From the NCBI GenBank assembly GCA_043228905.1, contig JBHGNT010000004.1, forward strand, positions 9,796,001 through 9,860,000: a stretch of DNA of 64,000 nucleotides, read 5' to 3'. This document shows, piece by piece, positions 41,466 to 51,700 of this stretch (within the stretch, counting starts at the first letter, position 1; each line of letters opens with the position of its first letter). This DNA is from Azolla caroliniana. Taxonomy: Eukaryota; Polypodiophyta. Position numbers and translations under genes: made by a program. The notes beneath the pieces were generated by a model, which worked only from the letters and a program-made list of their open reading frames with translations, was not told the origin of the DNA and did not search any database.

Positions 41466-41816
41466 AACAAATGGGAATTCGGCGTGAATTCAGTTGCAAG
41501 TATATGCCGGAGCAAAACGGCGTAGCTGAAAGGAAGAATTGGTCGGTTGTGGAAGCGGCACGGGCAATGCTGGAAGAAAAGAGCATGCCCAAGTTCTATT
41601 GGGCCGAAGCAGTCCGAACTGTGGTCTACATCCAAAATCGGATTGGCAAAAAAGTGTCAGCACATGAGCTGTATTTCGGAAGGATGCCGAATCTACGTCA
41701 TTTGAGGGTTTTCGGTAGCATCGCGTGTGTGCATGTGCCAAAGGAGAAGTGGAGGACACTAGATGCGAAAGCCAAGAAGTGTATCTTGGTCGGCTATTCG
41801 GATGAAAAAAAGGGTT
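41466..41816 (+). pseudogene. A2 integrase, second part
   Basis: The frame resumes from 35,996: MGIRREFSCKYMPEQNGVAE with catalytic Glu in NGVAERKNW, then MPKFYWAEAVRTVVYIQNRI and FGSIACVHVPKEKWRTLDAK. It stops at 41,816 after SDEKKG. YNPRTKQAHVSRDVVFDESA continues in another frame. This resumption proves C inserted in the gene. Confidence 0.88.
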
Positions 41817-42264
41817 AGAAGTGTTATAACCCCCGAACCAAACAAGCTCACGTAAGTCGCGATGTCGTATTCGATGAGTCTGCGTCTTGGTACTTGTCCC
41901 CAACTCCAGACCTCAACTACAATCCGAGTTCTGAAGATGAGGTCAGCAAGGCGAAGATGCCTCCTGATGAACGCGAAGTCGGAACTCTTGAAGAGAGTCC
42001 GATCTCCTTTTGGCTAAATGGATCGAATAAGTGACTAAGTCGGCGAGTAGTGGAGACTCGGCCGTGCATTTCCTGCACAGGAAGCCGTAGAGACGACTTA
42101 CACACAAAGAAAAGGGAAAGAAGAAGATGTCGGAGTACGACACGGATAGGGATGAGTCGGATCGACGTGAATCCGACTCCGAGAAGAGCGATGACGTGCC
42201 TTCAAGATTGACGCCCGCGTCGACCAATATGGCCTCAACATCGTCTAATGAACAATTACGTTGA

Positions 42265-43411
42265 TCTATCTAATAGAAGAACCCTGGTGTGCAGTTCGGA
42301 TACAACGAGTACATGGTGCATCACTATGCATACATGACACGTGTAGCGGAAGTGCCTGAGCCGGAGAGCTACGCAAAAGCGGCAAAGAACGCTAATTGGC
42401 GTGCCGCCATGGAGGAAGAGATGAATACACTTGCCGAGAATGAAACTTGGAACCTGGTTGACGCCCCCAAGGGTGTAAATTCGATGGGATGCAGGTGGGT
42501 GTACAAGATCAAGTACAACACCGACAGTTTGGTCAACCGATACAACGCCCGGTTAGTAGCAAAAGGCTATGCGCAACAACATGGCATCGATTACGATGAG
42601 ACGTTGGCGCTGTTCGTGCAGATGACGATCGTCCGTGTTTTGCTAGCAGTAGTTGCGGCGAAGGGGTGGCACATACATCTAATGGATGTAAAATGAGTTC
42701 CTGCAAGGCGAGCTTGAGGAACAAGTGTACGTGGTACAGCCCCCTAGATTTCACTCTGGAACAAACACTTCGGCGGTATGCCGGTTGAAGAAGTCCCTTT
42801 ACGGACTAAAGCAAGCCCTGCATGCCTGGAATGCAAACATCACGCAACAATTGCGTCGGATGGGATTTGCGATGTCCAAATCGGACTCTTCATTGTTTGT
42901 CTGGTAAAGTTGACTTGGGCCGGTTAGTATTTTACTTTATGTTGATGACTTGGTCATCGCCGGCGTCGACCTAGGTGAAATTGATCGCGTAAAGCTCTAG
43001 CTTGTGGCATCATTTGATATGAAGGACCGGGGGGACCTTCATTACTTTCTCGGGATCAAAGTGATCCGAACCCCCGGAGACATATTGATCAGCCAACGGC
43101 ATTACGTGCTGAGTATGCTCTTCAAGTTCGGGATGGTGGCCTGTAAGTCTGTCTCAACTCCTCTGGACAGAACCGTGAAGCTTCGCCCTGACTCCGTAAA
43201 GGTCTGCAACCCGAAAAGGTTCCGACAGATTGTCGGAAGCCTCATATACTTGACTAGCACCCGGCCGGACCTCAGTTACCCAGTCGGCTTGATTAGTCGG
43301 TTCATGGCACGGCCAACCAAGGAGCACCTCAAGTATGCGCAACGCGTTGGTACGTCAGTGGCACTAAGGACCGGGGGCTACTATATCGGACCGCTACTAC
43401 CGTTCAACTAG
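42265..43411 (+). pseudogene. A2 reverse transcriptase
   Basis: 42,289-42,696: YNEYMVHHYAYMTRVAEVPE, WRAAMEEEMNTLAENETWNL and YNARLVAKGYAQQHGIDYDE. After breaks comes [17 protein letters not shown] (42,780), then LLYVDDLVIAG near 42,935-42,965 and DMKDRGDLHYFLGIKVIRTP, FRQIVGSLIYLTSTRPDLSY up to 43,411. At least four stops or shifts. Confidence 0.85.
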
Positions 43412-43974
43412 TCGGCTATATAGATGTCGACTGGGCCGGAAACGTCGGTGATCGCCGATCCACATACGGATTCACGTTCTCCCTTGGGAGTGCCGCGATC
43501 GCGTGGAGTAGCAAGAAGCAGCTGACAGTTGCATTGTCGAGCATAGAGGCTAAGTATCGAGGAGCAGTTGTCACAACATGCGAAGCCATATGGCTGAAGT
43601 GGCTACTTAAGGATCTACAGGTGGACGTGTCTGATCCGACGACGATCTACTCCGACAACCGCAACAACATCCAACTTGCGAAGAACCCCGTCTTCCACGC
43701 CCAGACTAAGCACGTTGAGGTGCACTACCACTTTGTCCGTGAGCGTGTTCTCTCTGGTGAAGTTGAACTTCAATATGTTTCGATGGATCGGCAAACCGCT
43801 GACATTTTCACCAAGCCCGTTGGTCTGGACAAGTTGCGGCAATTCTTGGGTGCGCTTGAGTTGCGGCACCTTGATGTGCCGAACTTGAGGGGGAGAAAAG
43901 TCCCGCAAGACCAAGGAAAGAACAAGAAAGAAGCAGGAGTGACCGCGACATCAAACCGGATGACGAATTCGATT
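43412..43974 (+). pseudogene. A2 RNase H and pol C-terminus
   Basis: GYIDVDWAGNVGDRRSTYGF, SSKKQLTVALSSIEAKYRG (Glu of TEAE kept as IEAK variant), IYSDNRNNIQLAKNPVFHAQ, TKHVEVHYHFVRERVLSGEV, QTADIFTKPVGLDKL. The open frame 43,534-43,974 ends in TAG. A GAGGGGGAG tract near 43,888 looks like a polypurine tract but codes here, and LTR sequence does not follow. Confidence 0.85.
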
Positions 43975-44328
43975 TAGTGTTGACTGAAGAAGCCGAAGGC
44001 GGATCCACAGAAGAGTCTGGAAGCGGACGAGAGGGCAGCAGCCGAAAGAAAGAGCCGGAGCCAAACAAACATGTGGGAGATGAAGCCAACAAGGCCGAGA
44101 AGGCCAAGATTGAGGACGAATTGGAGACAGCCAATTCGGACAAAAGCGGAGACGAATCGAAGGCCAAGCGGAATAAAGGGCAGTAGAAGAGGCACCAACA
44201 CCGTGATAGCAAGGGAGCTGGAAAAGGCCGCACGAGCAAACAAGCCAACCGAAAGGGTCAAGGCGCAGGGAATTGAACAGGTCGAGGAGTGCGAGCGAGG
44301 CATGAAGCCAAGAAAAACTGGAGGGAAG
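43975..44328 (+). other. A2 3' region with charged Lys/Glu-rich ORF
   Basis: After RNase H, 43,977-44,186 is open: LTEEAEGGSTEESGSGREGS, KEPEPNKHVGDEANKAEKAK. Then comes a Lys/Arg/Gly-rich continuation in shifted frames to the B2 insertion. Most copia elements have almost nothing between RNase H and the polypurine tract. I do not recognise it. It may be an extra ORF or duplicated linker-type sequence. Confidence 0.5.
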
Positions 44329-44630
44329 TGTTGGGGACAAGGTCGTCAGTGCGGAAGAACAAACAACATCTGTGATGTTGAAGGACCTATGTATGAGAAT
44401 GAACAAGATATACACAAATAGAGACAGAGAGAGATAGGCACAAAGAAATGTTTTATTTCTTAATAGCAACAGTTACAAATGACAACCGACCTTCACTAAA
44501 GGTTACAAAGTCACTTTATATAGTGACTATCCTAGGGCAACTGCCCTTTATGCTATTTACAGAAATAGCCCAAACTTGGGCTGTCCAAAGGGACAGTGTG
44601 AATACGGTCATTATACACTCGTATTCGACA
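44329..44630 (-). repeat. B2 3' LTR
   Basis: TGTTGGGGACAAGGTCG...GTATTCGACA, 302 bases, close to the B1 LTR. Confidence 0.92.
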
Positions 44631-45048
44631 CTCCCTCGTAATGGGCGTATACATGGCTTATTTGGAATTACAAGTATATACAAAGTATATTGGACAGATC
44701 GGTTTTGTTCAAGTCGGCAAGATCTGAAGACAAAAAACTGAACCAGTCGGGTCGGAAGAGCTAAAGTCGATCCTCAAAGGACCGATGTCGGTTGTCCGAA
44801 ACCATCCTGTGCTGTGTGTCCGACTTTAACCGAACCGATTTTTCGTTACCCCCATCTGGGGCCGGAGGGACCGGAAGCGATCCGCCGAAAGACACTTGGG
44901 CATTCCATCTACGACATTACCGGTTATGGAAATCTTCTCGAGACCGATTTTCCGTGAAATGACGCAGTCCCGAACAAAGTGATATCAAACGTCGATATGC
45001 TTGGAGAACTGAGTGGTGAACCGGATTTTTTGACAAAGCAACAGCACC

Positions 45049-45928
45049 CTAACTATCTTTGTAGACAACTGGAGCCGAGTCTAGGTCGACTTGTCGAAAC
45101 GTGTGCGCCAACCGACCGAGCCATAAAGCTTCTTTTGCTGCGTCGGACGTAGCTACATATTCCACTTCGGTCGTTGAGGTGGCTGTGCACTCCTGAAGTT
45201 TCAACTTCCACAAGATTGCTCCATTGTCGAATTTGTAACAATATCCGGTCGTTGATTTCCGACTGTCTACGCATCCGGCGAAGTCCGAGTCGATGTAACC
45301 GACTATGCTTGAGGTTGAGTTCGGGTCAAAAAGAATATTGTGGTCTTTTGTGCTAGCTAGATATTTGAACGCATGCACACTGTCGAAAACTTATGAAAAG
45401 AAGGTCGCCGCGAGAAGATGTATCTAATCCGGTGCCTCTACAACTTGTGGATTAAAGAATGTCATGGTCTTTTGTGACAGCTAGATATCTGAATGCATGC
45501 TTGACTGCGTTCCAATACAATCAGCCTAGGTTGTGCATGAATCTACTAACGACTCCTACGACGTGAGAAATATCAGGCCGTGTCACGACCATCACGTACA
45601 TAAAGGAGCCGATTTCCGGTCCATACGATACGGACTTCATATCTTCCCCCTCCGGACCAGTTGTCAGGTCTCACTGAGATAACCGAAGGTTAATGGGGAG
45701 CGGGGTCGAAGCAGAGTTGGCCGACTGCATGTTGAAGCGTTCCAAGACACATCTGATGTAGTCGGTTTGAGACAAGAAAAGTTGTCGTTTATCGCGATGC
45801 CGACTAATCTTCATACCAAGTATGTGTCTTGCCGAACAGAGCTCCTTCATGGAAAACTTCAACCGCAATTTCCGAACGAGTTCAGTGAGCTCTCTGGCAT
45901 GTCGGCCGAAGAGTAGCACGTCGTCCAC
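45049..45928 (-). pseudogene. B2 reverse transcriptase end and RNase H
   Basis: 45,928-45,671: MDDVLLFGRHARELTELVRK (remains of the YVDD box), CSARHILGMKISRHRDKRQL, FLSQTDYIRCVLERFNMQSA. RNase H 45,378-45,049: MHAFKYLASTKDHNILFDPN, YIDSDFAGCVDSRKSTTGYC, TTEVEYVATSDAAKEALWLG. Stops separate the parts. A duplicated short segment occurs near 45,380-45,500 (CTTTTGTG.CAGCTAGATATxTGAA.GCATGC twice). Confidence 0.82.
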
Positions 45929-46139
45929 GTAAATGATGAGGAAGACAGGAGACCCGTCTTGAGTTGTTTTGGTGAAGAGACAGTAGTCCTCATCGCTCTT
46001 CGAGAAGCCGACCGACTGGATGAAGTCATCGAACTTCCTGTACCACTGTCGGGGTGCCTATTTCAGGCCGTATAAAGTCTTCCTGAGTTGGCAGACTAGA
46101 TGTTCCTAGTCAGATGCCACAAACCCTTTCAGCTACTCC

Positions 46140-47220
46140 ATATAGATTTCCTCCTATAGGTCACCGTGGAGGAATGTCGTTTTTACATCTACCTGAATCA
46201 ACCACAAGTTGTCGGTGGCCACGACGTCGAGCATGAAACGAAGGGTTGTCATTTTCACCACTGGTGAAAAGATTTCGTCGAAGTTGACGCCATATTCTTG
46301 TCTAAATCCCTTCGCAACTAATCTGGCCTTGTACTTTGGGTTGGTCTAGTCAGACATCTCATTTAGTCGATAGACCCACTTACACGGAAGAGCACGTCGA
46401 TTCTTTGGCAATTCGACCAGGTCCCAAGTCTTGTTTGTGCGATTGGAGTGCATTTCCGACTCCATCGCCAGATGCCAGGTGGTTGAGTCGGCAGATGCTG
46501 ATGCTTCTTCGTAAGACATCAGTTCGCCGGCGTCGGTAAAGAAAATTCCGGGAGAGTACCTTTCTGGAGGTTGCGACAATCTCTCGGATCTTCGAGGTAT
46601 GACTGGACTGGTCCCACCAGGTATAGATGTCAGATGGTCGGAAGCCGAACCATTCAGTTATGCTCAATCAGTGGATTAAGGACGTGAGGTGTCGGTTACC
46701 CGTGAAACTGATCTCGTGTTGTGGGCTGGGCCTTCATGAAGGGTTGGCACTTCGGAAAATATTACCCTTCCGACTTCAATAGGCCTTTCGGCCGTTTTAT
46801 GCATAGCCGACTCGTTGAACACGACGTCCAAATTTCAGACAATTTGTCTACGCTTGGGGTCCCACAGTTGGTATCCGAACTCGCCGTCGAGTCCATATCC
46901 AAAGAAAACGCATTTCCTTGATCTTGGTTCAAGTTTCCGGCGGTCTTCTTTCGGTATGAAGGCATACGCCTCGCAACCGAAGATCCTCAGCTTGTCATAA
47001 TTCAGCTTACTACCGGTCCATGTTTCCTAAGGTATTTTAAGTCCTAGAGGTCTACTTGGCGACATATTTATTATGTGTACTATTGTAAGTAGAGCCTCCG
47101 CCCAGAAGCCATCCGACAGTCCGGAGTGTTGGAGCATGGATACTATCCGTTCTTGAATCGTCCGATTCATGCGTTTAGCAATTCCGTTCTGCTCCGAACT
47201 ATAGGGTGCCGTATATTCAC
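46140..47220 (-). pseudogene. B2 integrase C-terminal part and RT start
   Basis: 47,220-47,030: EQNGIAKRMNRTIQERIVSM, SDGFWAEALLTIVHIINMSP. The catalytic Glu of the usual NGxAER is Lys here. Linker and RT start follow (46,579-46,346): YEEASASADSTTWHLAMESE, NKTWDLVELPKNRRALPCKW, then DFDEIFSPVVKM-type sequence near 46,250. Many stops. Confidence 0.8.
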
Positions 47221-47226
47221 GTGGTC

Positions 47227-47272
47227 TTCTGTGATGTTGAAGGACCTGTGTATGAGAATGAACAAGATACAC

Positions 47273-47303
<31 letters not shown>

Positions 47304-47499
47304 TAGGCACAAAGAAACGTTTTATTTCTGAATAGCAACAGTTTCAAATGACAACCGACCTTCACTAAAGGTTACAAAGTCACTTGATATAGTGACTATC
47401 CTAGGGCAACTGCCCTTTTTGCTATTTACAGAAATAACCCAAACTTGGGCTATCCAAAGGGACAGTGTGAATACGGACATTATACACTCGTATTCGACA
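47227..47499 (-). repeat. B2 5' LTR, clipped
   Basis: Begins at CTGTGATGTTGAAGG (about 28 bases into the LTR) and ends TATTCGACA. It has a longer GA run (47,280-47,303) than the other copy. Confidence 0.9.
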
Positions 47500-47530
47500 C
47501 GAAGGATTGGAAGAGCCTCAGGTTGAGCTT

Positions 47531-47539
47531 GAGGGGGAG
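47531..47539 (+). promoter_or_regulatory. A2 polypurine tract
   Basis: GAGGGGGAG directly before TGTTGAAATAC, the start of the A2 3' LTR. Confidence 0.88.
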
Positions 47540-47993
47540 TGTTGAAATACAAGCTCAACATTGACCGGATCGGTTGTGCAAGTGGAGAACTGGATCAGTT
47601 TGGACCGATCGGTTAGGCCGGATCGGTGTGTAAACCCGTTCGTAAATTGGTGCGCAAACCGGTGTGCAACAAGAAGCCGGATCGGTGCGGAAATCGGGAG
47701 GCTGTTGAATAGATATTCTACGACGGAATATATTTGGGAGTTAGTGTAGGAGCTCAGTTATGAGCATTGAAGTACGTGTCAATACTTCTGCCAGTCCGTA
47801 TGGACTTGTATAAAAGTGTTCTTTGAGCACATCCTATGTACAGAGTTTACACATTATTCGAATTCAGTTTTTCTGTGTGTGTTTTCCTCTCACTCTCTCC
47901 CGTGTACATTGTGTCTTAAGCTCTCCATTAAACCTATTTTTTTCTCTGTGGGTATTATGTGTTTCGTATAGCTTCCGCACGTAACATTTCACA
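47540..47993 (+). repeat. A2 3' LTR
   Basis: TGTTGAAATACAAGCTCAAC...ACATTTCACA. It has four GGATCGGT-type repeats in U3 (47,566-47,700), of which the 5' copy retains fewer. CTCTA follows. Confidence 0.88.
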
Positions 47994-47998
47994 CTCTA

Positions 47999-48091
47999 CC
48001 TCGAGGTCCATGCTTGCCGCTATGCCCAAAACCGTCCGTATGGATGTCATCTTTACTACGAGGGCAAAGATCTCATCGAAGTCTACTCCTT
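47999..48091 (-). pseudogene. J reverse transcriptase segment between A2 and K
   Basis: The minus strand reads GVDFDEIFALVVKMTSIRTV and LGIAASMDLEVE, the RT part that continues J from 53,394 (K side) to 28,044 (A2 side). This 93-base piece fixes the order of the two insertions. Confidence 0.9.
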
Positions 48092-48096
48092 TCTTT
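48092..48096. other. Target duplication TCTTT, left copy, for K
   Basis: TCTTT before the K 5' LTR and at 53,389-53,393 after the 3' LTR. Confidence 0.95.
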
Positions 48097-48683
48097 TGTT
48101 GGGATTACGGTCCCTCCGGATGGGATGTCCGGAGATGAATGACGGCAAGCCCGGTTGCGGTTACGGAACCGGATGAAGAGTACCCGGCATGAAGCCGGAT
48201 GAAGAGTACCCGGATACGGATCCGGATGATGAAGACCCCGGCTACGGAGCCGGATGACGAATGTACCCGGAGAGAGAGATCCGGATGCAGGGCTATATTT
48301 GTAAATATCCCGAAAGTCATATATGTATAAATGTGACTTAGGGCAAACAGTTTTATGAGGTTGTTGCTTAATTTTCATGCGAAGTGAGAGCAGCCGAGAG
48401 AGAGAGAGAGAGAGAGACGAAGAGGTCGTTGCCTCTGTGTATTGCCGCCGCCTGTGGCGAAGACAGTGAGCTCAAGGTTGTTGCCTTGTAGCTTCACCAG
48501 TGTACATCCCTGTTCATAGTGATAGTTGGAGTTTGAGGCTCCCGTGGTTTTTCCCATTTAGGGTTTTCCACGTAAAACATCCAGTGTACCTTTCTCTCTA
48601 TTGTCTTTCGTGCATTGTTGTATTTCCCGTTTTCTGTGAATCGATCCTGTTCCTCGGTTGTGGCCGAGCACGGAATTTCAATA
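48097..48683 (+). repeat. K 5' LTR with promoter
   Basis: TGTTGGGATTACGGTCCC...GGAATTTCAATA; it ends in TA rather than CA in both copies. GGATGAAGAGTACCCGG repeats lie at 48,165-48,250. The TATA box GTATAAATG is at 48,325-48,333, with a (GA)n tract at 48,395-48,418. Confidence 0.95.
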
Positions 48684-48685
48684 AA

Positions 48686-48699
48686 GTGGTATCAGAGCG
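48686..48699 (+). promoter_or_regulatory. K primer-binding site
   Basis: GTGGTATCAGAGCG, three bases after the LTR, complementary to the 3' end of initiator Met-tRNA. Confidence 0.93.
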
Positions 48700-48714
48700 A
48701 CGATAACACAGAAG

Positions 48715-51700
48715 ATGGAAGGCGGCGGTAGCGGGCAGCCGGGAATGATGGTGCTGAATGCGCAGAATTACGCCGACTGGAAGATCAAGATGGAGGATCT
48801 TCTGATTGTTCGGGACCTGTACGAACCGATTGACAGGTCGGAAATACCGAAGGGAGTACTTGAGTCGGAGTGGAAGCTCCTGAACCGGAAAGCAGTAGCG
48901 ACGATCCGGCAATATGTCGATGTAAGTGTCCTGCAACATGTGGCGAACGATACGAACGCCTATGAGATGTGGAAGAAGCTGTCGGGCCTCTATGAGAGGA
49001 AGAATGCGTTGAACCGGACCTCCCTGATGAGAAAGATAGTGAACCTCAAGTACCGGGACGGCGAGAGTATGGTGGAACACGTAAGCACGTTCATGGGATT
49101 CGTGAACCAGCTTGCGGCGATCAAGTTCCCGTTGGAGGATGCAATGCAAGCCATCATCCTGATGTGTACATTGCCGGACAGCTGGGAGAACTTGGTGGTG
49201 ACTCTCAGCACCTCCTGCACGGAAGACAACTTGTCCCTACAAATGGTAAAGACAAGTATTCTAAATGAAGAAGCGCGTCGGAGAGATAAAGAACCGGCCT
49301 CCGACTCGAAGGCGCTGCTTACCGAATCGGAACGGGGAAGACACTGGAACCGGAGTCCGCAAAGACGGGAGAAGTCGGGGACCCGGTCGCAGTCAAGAGG
49401 AAGACCCATTTGCTTCCACTGTGGGAAGCCGGGGCACTTCCGGAAGAATTGTCGGCATTACCGAAAGGACAACGGAGCCGACGACACCGATTCGAAGAAG
49501 TCACCGGAGAGAAACGGTGCATACCGGGGAGCCACGGACCGGAGAGGTCCGGATCGGCGAGGGCAGGACCGGAAAGGAACGACGGCACTCGCGGCAAGTG
49601 AAGAAGAGATAATGCTCATTACCGAAGAGAGGGAGCTGAACCTTGCCGGCGTAGAGATGACCTGGGTGGTCGATTCCGGAGCGTCGTTCCACCTGACCCC
49701 GGAGAAGAAATACTTCTCATCCTACACAGCCGGTGAGCACGGTTTTGTCCGGATGGGAAATGAAGGTACATGCCGAATTGCCGGTATAGGAGACGTGTGG
49801 CTGATGACATCAACCGGATGCAAGATGCTGTTGAAGGATGTGCGACACGTTCCGGAGGTCCGATTGAACCTGATCTCGGCCGGGAGGCTAGATGATGAAG
49901 GCTACACGGGTAGCATCCGGAACGGCGTAATGAAGTTCAGCAAGGGGAGCCTGATAGTGGCTCGGGCCCGGAAGGTCAACACTCTGTACCTGATGAATGC
50001 CCGGTTATGTCCGGAAGAGCTGAATGTAGCAGCCGACACTGCCGGTGAGCTGTGGCACAAAAGACTGTGCCACATGAGTGAGAAGGGGATGAAGAGGCTT
50101 GCAGAAGACAACCTTATTCCAGTGAAGCATGTGCACCTGGAGAAGTGCACCGACTGCCTGGCCGGTAAGCAAAACCGGACCTCCTTCCACTCAAGGCCAC
50201 CGACGAGACGTAGCGCACCCTTGGAGCTGGTGCACACTGATGTGTGTCAGGTAGAAACGAAGTCACATGGCGGAGCCCAGTACTTCGTGACATTCATTGA
50301 TGATCACAGCCGGAAGCTGTGGACGGCACCGTTGAAGACAAAGGACCAAGTGTTGTCCGTCTTCAGAGAACTCCACGCGAGAGTGGAAAGAGAATCCGGC
50401 AAGAAGCTGAAAGCGATACGAGCAGATAACGGAGGGGAATACCGGGGGCAGTTCCAGGAGTACTGTCGCTCGAAGGGAATCCGGCTCGAGTTTACTGTGC
50501 CGAAGACGCCGGAACTGAACGGGCTGGCCGAGAGGATGAACCGGACCATAATGGAGAGGGTCCGGAGTATGCTAGCGCATGCGAAACTACCCAAGGGATT
50601 TTGGGCTGAGGCAATGTCGACGGCGACGTATGTGATAAATAGATCACCCTCAGTACCTTTGGACGGAGACACGCCGCAGAAAGTGTGGACCGGTAAGGAA
50701 GTGTCCTACCGGCATCTGAAGGTGTTCGGGTGTCTCACATACGTGCATGTGGCAAAGGACCGGAGAGGAAAGTTAGATCCAAAGACCCGGCCATGCATAT
50801 TCCTCGGTTACGGCGACGACGAGTTCGGCTACCGAGTATGGGACCCGGTCGACAAGAAGATATTCAGGAGTCGAGATATCATTTTCATGGAGGACAAGAC
50901 GCTCGCCGACTGGGAGTCGGAGAAGAAGATGAAGAGCTCCAAGTCGACCGGTGAGGATAAACTCTACGAGGAGCAGTCCCGACTGGCAAGGGACCGGTTA
51001 ACACTCGAAGACCCGGCCGAAGACGGTGAAGAAACAGAACCGGCCGAAGAAGATGAAAATGATACCGGAACCGGCCCCGATCCCGAAATGGATTCGGATG
51101 AAGAAGAAGAATCGGAAGAACCGGTTACCGAAGCTCCCGAACGGAGATATCCTCTAAGAGAGAGAAGGGCCCCCCGGAGATTTCCGGAACCAGAGCACGT
51201 GCTGCTAACCGACGAGGGGGAGCCGGAGAGCTTTGAAGAAGCAAAGCACGACACCCAGAGCCGCAGGTGGTTAAGTGCCATGCAGGAGGAGATGGATTCC
51301 CTGCATGAGAACCACACATATGAACTTGTGGAGTTGCCGAAAGGAAAGCGGGCACTTCGAAACAAGTGGGTGTTCAAGCTGAAACCGGGAGATGCCGGAA
51401 ACCCCCAGAGATACAAAGCCAGGATCGTGGTGAAGGGGTTCCAGCAGAAGAAGGGCGTCGACTTCGACGAGATATTTGCCCCGGTAGTGAAGATGACCTC
51501 TATCCGGACGGTGCTGAGCATAGCGGCAAGCATGGACCTCGAGGTAGAACAGATGGACGTGAAGACGGCATTCCTTCACGGTGACCTCGATGAAGAGATC
51601 TACATGCAGCAACCGGAAGGATTCGAGAAGAAAGGGAAGGAGCACCTGGTATGCCGGTTGAAGAAGAGCCTTTACGGATTGAAGCAGGCTCCCCGGCAAT

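Larger units (their letters stand above)
44329..47499 (-). mobile_element. Copia B2, internally deleted, in A2
   Basis: Minus-strand relative of B1 with 3' LTR 44,329-44,630 and clipped 5' LTR 47,227-47,499. Flanks GGAAG / CGAAG fit a target duplication with one change. It lacks gag, protease, the first half of integrase, primer site and the start of the LTR, because integrase text at 47,220 meets LTR text at 47,227. The polypurine tract is TTACGAGGGAG (plus CTCCCTCGTAA, 44,631-44,641). Confidence 0.9.
28050..47993 (+). mobile_element. Copia A2, plus strand, host of D, C and B2
   Basis: Ty1-copia element with 5' LTR 28,050-28,428, mutated primer site, gag start ATG 28,537, and 3' LTR 47,540-47,993. 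It contains D in gag, C in integrase and B2 in the 3' region. With these removed A2 is about 5.4 kb and has all domains (gag, zinc knuckle, protease, integrase, RT, RNase H), each with several lesions. The LTRs differ in length by about 75 bases owing to loss of GGATCGGTGCG-type repeats in the 5' copy. Confidence 0.9.

Noticed and set aside
48073-48378. Minus-strand ORF over the K LTRs, repeated at 52,724-53,083
   Set aside because: It appears twice only because the LTR is duplicated; composition reflects GGATGAAGAGTACCCGG repeats.
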